A DNA stretch of 64,000 bases from Microvelia longipes (lineage: Eukaryota; Arthropoda; Insecta; Hemiptera; Veliidae), in assembly GCA_018340805.1 (NCBI GenBank), contig JACMZG010001913.1, positions 35,476,011-35,540,010 of the forward strand. The letters are read 5' to 3'. This document shows positions 58,130 to 64,000 of this stretch, in pieces. Numbering within the stretch: the first letter of the stretch is position 1; each line of letters opens with the position of its first letter. The translations under genes were made by a program, and so were the position numbers. The notes under the pieces were generated by a model. That model did not search any database. It was not told the origin of the DNA and was given only the letters and a program-made list of their open reading frames with translations.

Positions 58130-59450
58130 TATTCATGAATGACTAACATGTTTTTAGTATAGAAATAAATTTAGGAATACTTCCTAAACTTATTACTAGA
58201 TATTTTATCTGCTCACGACAGTAAAATGGAGCATTACTAAACTAGATATAGTACAGAAAGTTGTAACTTTCTCTACCTAAACTTGTTCTTTAATATTTCA
58301 TTTCTCTGCCGCGAGCAGATAGAATTTAACAACCTTCGAGCAATGTTAAATTCATAAGTCTATTGTTAAATAGCCTTTATCGATTTACTTAAAAACTTTA
58401 AAAAAATGTTTTCAATACATAATTAAAGTAATTAAAAATGCCGCAAGGTATAAAAGCTTATCTTTAACTAAACCTTATATTGTTATCAATTCTTAAACAA
58501 TTTTATAAAATTTCATTTAAGTAAGGTTTTTAATAAAGCCTTGAAAATTATTTTCTCCTCTTTTGCCGCTTTGTTATAAATTTACAAAGAAAGCAATACT
58601 AACAATTACATATGTCAATAGTTATTAAAATTAAAATAGGTTGGAAAATTAATAATTTTTTTAAGATAATAGCAATATTTAATGAAGTATTGCACTAAAG
58701 GATAATTCTGATAATCGTAATATGCAGTGTTTAATTATTTAAAATTATTAAAAAAATTAAAGAAAATAATTTAAAAGAAAATGTTTAGAAAATTTTAGAG
58801 GAAATTTATTATTTTAAGGAAATATCTTTTGCAAGGAAGAAATCTGTTTAAGTTTTATAAGGATATTAAAATCATACTTGGCTGATTTTACAATGCTGAT
58901 CAAGTTTCGAAGCCCGGACTTTCAAAGCAGGAGTTATTCAAAGTTAAACTCGTTTGAATTTTAGCGTATATTTAAAGATAAAAAATTGTTATGGTCTGTA
59001 TAGTAATAAATTATTTTGCTCAAATAAATAATTTTTTAACTTACCTTCCCTTTTAAAAGGAGGAAATTATTTATTACAGGAAAGAATGTCAAGTTAGGTC
59101 TGACATTTATTTTTTTCCTTACGTTTTATTACTATAACGGGTGCTATAGAAAGTAATAAAAACACAGCTCTTATTCAAAATATAAATAATTTGTTTAAAA
59201 TATTTTTTAATCTTTAATAAAAACATTTAACATAAATCTACGATATATGTAAAATCAATAGTTTAGTAACAAATTTCTTAATGCAGTTTTTTAAAATAAA
59301 CAATATTTCGGTTTGCTTTAATTCAACGTTTCAAAGTTACCAAAAGTAGTAACAAAATTACCATATTTGGCAGTTAGTTACCAAAATAGACAATTTTATG
59401 GTATGTTCTAATTTAATTTTTTAAAGTTACCACATTTGGGTAATAGAAAT
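58130..59450. other. No gene seen; one long-range inverted pair
   Basis: ATTTTATCTGCTCACGACAG (about 58201) and CTGCCGCGAGCAGATAGAAT (about 58305) are inverted, marking a ~125-bp foldback. Otherwise AT-rich with nothing recognised. Confidence 0.45.
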
Positions 59451-59452
59451 AA

Positions 59453-59575
59453 TGTCCACAAAGTTCATTTGAGCGCCATGGGATTGGACACAGTAGCACA
59501 TAGCGTGTGTCAAAGAACGTCACAGTGTAAAAAAGACCCTTATTATAATAATTATGTGATATATTTTGTTCTTCT
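59453..59575 (+). repeat. Family G half-element
   Basis: GTCCACAAAGTTCATTTGAG, GCCATGGGATTGGACACAGT and GTCACAGTGTAAAAAAGACC match the left arm at 59754. No inverted partner is present. Confidence 0.65.
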
Positions 59576-59753
59576 TAAAATGAGAAACGTCTTTTTAGTA
59601 AAATTTCATAATTACTACTACGAAAAGAACAAGTTTAAAACACTGTTTAAAACTGTTTAGTTTTTTAAACAGGAGGAATATATTTCAATCCATATAGATC
59701 ATTTTTAGAAAAGACCAAAAACAAAGTGATATAATTTATCTTAACTTATAAAA

Positions 59754-59972
59754 TGTTCACAAAGTTTCATTTTGGGACCGCCATGGGATTGGACACAGTA
59801 CCGCATAACGTGTGTCAAGATATGTCAAAGTGTAATAAAGTCACTTTTTTGCAATTTCCATCAATGTTTATGTGATATATCTTAACTTTTTTACACCTTG
59901 ACATATCTTGGCACAAGTTAAGCACTACTGGGCCCTATCCTATCGCGGTACCAAAATAAAATGTCTGTGGAC
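59754..59972. repeat. Family G foldback element
   Basis: Left arm 59754-59840 (GTTCACAAAGTTTCATTTTG ... TCAAGATATGTCAAAGTG) and right arm 59887-59972 (TTTTTACACCTTGACATATC ... AAAATGTCTGTGGAC) are inverted copies at about 80% by eye, around a 46-base loop. Confidence 0.75.
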
Positions 59973-59974
59973 AT

Positions 59975-62175
59975 TTGGCTAAATGTTGAATTAAGCTCTT
60001 TTTAGGATTTTTGTTTCAAAATTTAAAAAAATTGGCTTATTGGGATATTGGCATTTTCGATTATGGATATTAGCAACCCATCATCTAAAAGTATAAAGAA
60101 TTAATTTAAAAGAACCAAGTTAAAGCTTTCAAACACCACTAATATTAAAATCATACGCTGGGTAAATTTATTAATACAGTCATTTTCATAGATAAAAAAA
60201 ATGTTTGACTTAGGTTATATAATTTACCTGTCAGCTAAATTATATTAAAAGCGGTGTCATCGATTCCAAAAAGTACTCTTTTTGAGTTGATTTGACATGG
60301 ACTGACCCATACTGTATCGCTATCATAAATGCTTAGAAAATTCAGTATAAAATTTTAATGGAAAAACGATTACATAAAAAACCATTTAAAAGCAATAACA
60401 TTTTTTTAATAAAAGCCAGCATGACTAGAAAATTAATTATAAAAATAATTGAAAAAAAGGTCTTTAGATTTTATCCGTTACGTATTTTTGTAACGTCCTA
60501 TTTCCTAACTATAAAGGTTCTATAAAAATATTTAAAAAAAAAATAGAGATTTAAAAAGCTTCGGGGATAAAAGCAGAGTTTTCCATATTCATGAATTTGC
60601 CTGGAGCATAGGACAAAGTCAGAGTAGCTTAGAAGAACAACACTGTGAGCACAAACACGAGAGTAAAATACAATACCCAAAATTTAACTACGCTATATCC
60701 ATTAAGTTCTGGCATAAATACAACTATGTTCATAAATTAAAACTTTTTACAAATAAAATAACTTAGAACGAACCCATAATATCGTGGTTATTATGCAATA
60801 CAATGATAATCTAAGTTTACTAATACACAAGAAAATATATTAGAGAGCATTTTTAATGTTTTTATAACTTTGACTTGAACATACTAAGACAATAGAAAAA
60901 AGATAAGTTTTAGAATAGCGTCTATTTATTTCAGCGAATTTACAAACACAAAATGAGCTAACGAGATTGGGGTCATGGTGGGAGGGAGTGGGGAGAGGTA
61001 GATTTTATGGAAAAAGAACCTCCCTGATCAAGAATATATTATATATACATGTGTGTGTGCGTGTGTGTGTGTGTGTGAGTGTGTGTGTGTATGTACGAGA
61101 TTTTTGTTCCTAGACGATTCTATGGGACACGATAACTTTCAAACGCTTTAAAACGCGGATTAAAATGAAACTTAGTTATCATAGTTTTAGAAGAAACTAG
61201 ATATCATAAGATTAAATAATTTATATTTCACGATTTAATCGTAGCATATTTGTGTTAAATATAGTAATTCATGAAAAGAAAATTCTATTCTTATTGTCTA
61301 ATGAACTATTTCATGTCGATTAGTAATAATTCTTATCTGTATTGTTGAGACACACACAGGTGTTAATTGTAAAGTAGAATTTACTAGCTAATTGGGAGAT
61401 GCCGATAATCACTGGGGTTTTTCTATGGGGATAAGAAAAAATAGGAACAAAATGGGTGGGTAAGTATGATGTTAAATTAAATCAAGGCCATACAAATTTT
61501 AGATAATATATTTTAATGAGTTTATAATAGTTTTTTTTTAAATCGTAATGTCTAGATGAAAATATTAGTTAAAACGTATGAACGTATGTTCTTGGAATTA
61601 CAAAACCAGAAAGACAGAGTAGTGAGAGCAAAAAATAAATGGCCCACAAGAGGGTAAAAATTGGAAAGAAAAATAGACGCGGTAAGAAAAATTGTAGGAA
61701 ATCGTCAGGCCCTTTGACAGGCATATTTGTCAGAAATGCAGAAGTAAAGCTAAAAGAACATTTGTGTTGTTACACGTAGAAGAGGAAGAAAATTGACACG
61801 AAATTCTGGAGAGCGATAAGTTTGTCGCTAAGTTGGGAAATAGCGGATTAATCAGATTGTTTAATTTTATGGATAAAGAAATAGTCTGATAAACACAAAG
61901 GACAGTTTCCAAGATTGCTACAAGTTCAATACTGTAGATTTAACACAATCATCAAACATTGGACAAGCAAACTAAACGTAGACTTTCTAAAAGTGGCCAT
62001 CCTGGATACGGAACTATCAACAAAACGAATTTAGTAATAACCCAAACTTAAATCAGAGATAAAACTTGGGACATGTTATGTTTCTAGCATTATTTAAAGA
62101 TTACAAGAAAATTAAAGTATTTTGGTATGTTCATTACATTCAATAAAGTCTGCCTAGAATAGCAATGCTCATATG
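59975..62175. other. No gene seen; (GT)n tract
   Basis: A (GT)n tract lies at 61049-61094. The stretch 61640-62040 is less AT-rich and could be a decayed coding sequence, but every frame is broken and no motif is recognisable. Confidence 0.4.
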
Positions 62176-62177
62176 TA

Positions 62178-62578
62178 CAGTCTATCGTTTAGTTTAAAAG
62201 TCCTCAAGGTCATAAGTATTTTGGGAATTGACCAATCAGAGAAGCCGATGCCAACTTCTCACTTAAAAAGGGAAAAAATCCCTTCCACAATAACCGCTGT
62301 AGGGAAAAACCCTTCTTCCCCGCAATCGTTCACTTTGTTTGTGGTTCTTCTTTTGATTACATCGTTTTGAAAACTACTTTCAAATTAATCTTAAAAGATA
62401 TATTTTAAAATAAAACTACACAAAAGAAATGTAAAAAAACATCGCCAAGAAATACGAGTAAAATAACCTGATTTGTTTACATAGTTTATTCCCGCTCCCT
62501 TCTTGCAGGGATTTTTTTCTTAAGAATTATTAGTGTCATAACGTACCAGTCAAGATATTTAAACTAAACGATAGACTG
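62178..62578 (-). mobile_element. Tc1/mariner-type MITE (family E), copy 2
   Basis: The reverse-oriented relative of 43523-43920, 401 bp, with ends CAGTCTATCGTTTAGTTTAA and TTTAAACTAAACGATAGACTG. TA is present on the left; the right flank is TG, a likely mutated target duplication. The shared interior includes CCCGCTCCCTTCTTGCAGGG. Confidence 0.82.
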
Positions 62579-62579
62579 T

Positions 62580-64000
62580 GTTTACGCGCTTCTAAATTAA
62601 AAAAAAACAAAAAAAAAACAAATAAATATAACTATTTCATACATTAAAGAATACATAAACTAAATGCATAGAATGTTAGATTTGTTAAAATTTATAGACA
62701 TTGTTGACAAAATGTACAACACGATTTACAAACGCACAATGAAATTCTTTACTTAACATATCAACAAAACTTTAAACAATGCATCTAACATGTTCTAGTT
62801 AAAACGTGTTTTCAATAAAAACAATGAGCTCAACCAAGAACAGAGCTACCAAGAGGAATAACCAATGAACCCGAGGAGATAACAGATGGAAGCAAGACCC
62901 TCTCTAGAACCTTACAAAAACCATGTTTTATCTTTTATGACACATTCTATACATTTCTAGTCTCTTATCTTACGATATTTTTAGTGACAGTTAAACATAC
63001 AGAACAAAATAGAATACAGTTAATAATAAAATAGAATACAAAGTACAGTAGTTGAATAAAGGTTTTCCTTATTGATATTTTGAAAGAAACCAAAATTTAA
63101 TAACACGAAGTATTCAATGGATAAAGGGCCTCAATATATAGCCATATAATTACCCATTCCTAGTCAAGAGTACTTATTTTTTCTCTATTTACTCCAGCCT
63201 AGCTCATAGATGAGGGCACATGTCTTTTTATTTAATACATTTTAAATTGAGTTAATTAAAGAAATAAAGTTAAATCTTAAATTAAATTGTTTATTATTCG
63301 GCCTACAAAACACAGTCAAACAGATTTATTACCAACCTTGGCTGGAAATTTCCATAACCTGCCTTCTAGCCTTCGGCTCTGGGGCTTATTTATTAAACTC
63401 GTCTATAAAATTCCATTTTGGTGCCTAGTAGCATATGATCGACAGATAACCTTATATATTTTCTTTACATGGCAATTTATTTTGATTAAACAACCCACTT
63501 GTTTTCTTGAAACTTATTTAGACTATCAGGAGTCTAATGCAATAATACTCTTACTATCGCCCAGTTCATTTGAGCCAGACCATATGTTAAAACATATATT
63601 TCTAAGAAAACATAATATTAATAATACACAAAGTAATTATATATACCTAAAAAAATATATTTCAAAAGTCAAAAAGATAAAAGACTTGACTATAAATAAA
63701 ATATCACGAAGAGAATCAAGAACACGCGTGTAACATATTAAAACCCTTATGATATATACTCTTTACATATTATAAAAATTAATAGAAGAAAAGAAGTTTG
63801 TAAACAAATTATTTCGTAAGGAAATTCGAGCCGCGGGCTGTTTCAGAAAAACTCAAAGCACATTAAGCATAAAAAACGGGTAAATAGGTTTCTTCAGAAA
63901 TGAAAACAAATACTTATAATAGTATCATCAAAGCTCATATTTTTGTTTCAGAAAACATTATTAAATTGAAAATGTTAAGTAAAAACTTCACCTTAGTATA
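62580..64000. other. No assigned gene; 148-codon open frame
   Basis: The open frame 63287-63733 is long for such AT-rich DNA and includes hydrophobic stretches (WGLFIKLVYKIPFWCLV, ITLYIFFTWQFILI) and a basic tail (KKYISKVKKIKDL). I recognise no family, see no supporting splice or polyadenylation signals, and rate it as probably not a gene. Confidence 0.25.

Noticed and set aside
63287..63733. 148-codon frame as a receptor-like gene
   Set aside because: The hydrophobic stretches are those expected of AT-rich DNA; no family motif or splice evidence supports it.

Overview
The window is AT-rich eukaryotic DNA from a draft assembly with one run of N (45367-46231). Spliced genes with GT-AG introns, an animal-type mitochondrial HtrA2 protease, a COP9 signalosome subunit and a very heavy load of short palindromic transposons point to an arthropod, most likely an insect. 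No lower rank can be supported from the sequence.

Only two genes are certain, both in the first 14 kb, on opposite strands with their 3' ends facing. On the + strand, 3291-6439 holds the last four exons of an HTRA2/Omi-like serine protease: the end of the protease domain with the catalytic serine, then the PDZ domain. The 5' exons lie before the window. The two PDZ exons and their flanks were then copied in tandem (5796-~6930 and 7479-~9172). The second pair (7692-7854, 8536-8698) keeps reading frame, splice sites and exon lengths, so it could act as an alternative C-terminus. On the - strand, 12473-13522 is a complete, intronless CSN5 (COP9 signalosome deneddylase) with an intact JAMM metal site.

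The rest (about 14-64 kb) is a transposon-dominated gene desert. I group the repeats by letter for this window only. A: ~550 bp with a terminal hairpin. B: tRNA-like-headed repeat, once as a 703-bp palindrome. C: ~550-750 bp, the commonest. D: snap-back of 130-200 bp. E: Tc1/mariner-type MITE. F: ~240-bp palindrome with TGACGTCA. G: foldback at 59.5-60 kb. I: ~150-170-bp MITE. K, L, M: short dispersed repeats. P: unit shared by ~18.1 and ~53 kb. There are also tRNA-derived SINEs, (TA)n blocks, a 32-bp and a 41-bp minisatellite, and a GGGCC-ended element at 42923-44453.

The less expected signals are these. A complete hammerhead ribozyme fold sits on the - strand at 24967-25017, with degraded relatives near 42.0 kb and at 120-153. 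A candidate terminal exon at 49663-49845 encodes an in-frame heptad (coiled-coil) repeat. A piece resembling the end of a Pif1/Helitron helicase lies at 50173-50355. Several nested insertions can be resolved base by base (36656-37151, 50713-50844, 52545-54301). The mirror dodecamer GAGCGAAGCGAG and the palindrome TGACGTCA both recur across unrelated repeats.
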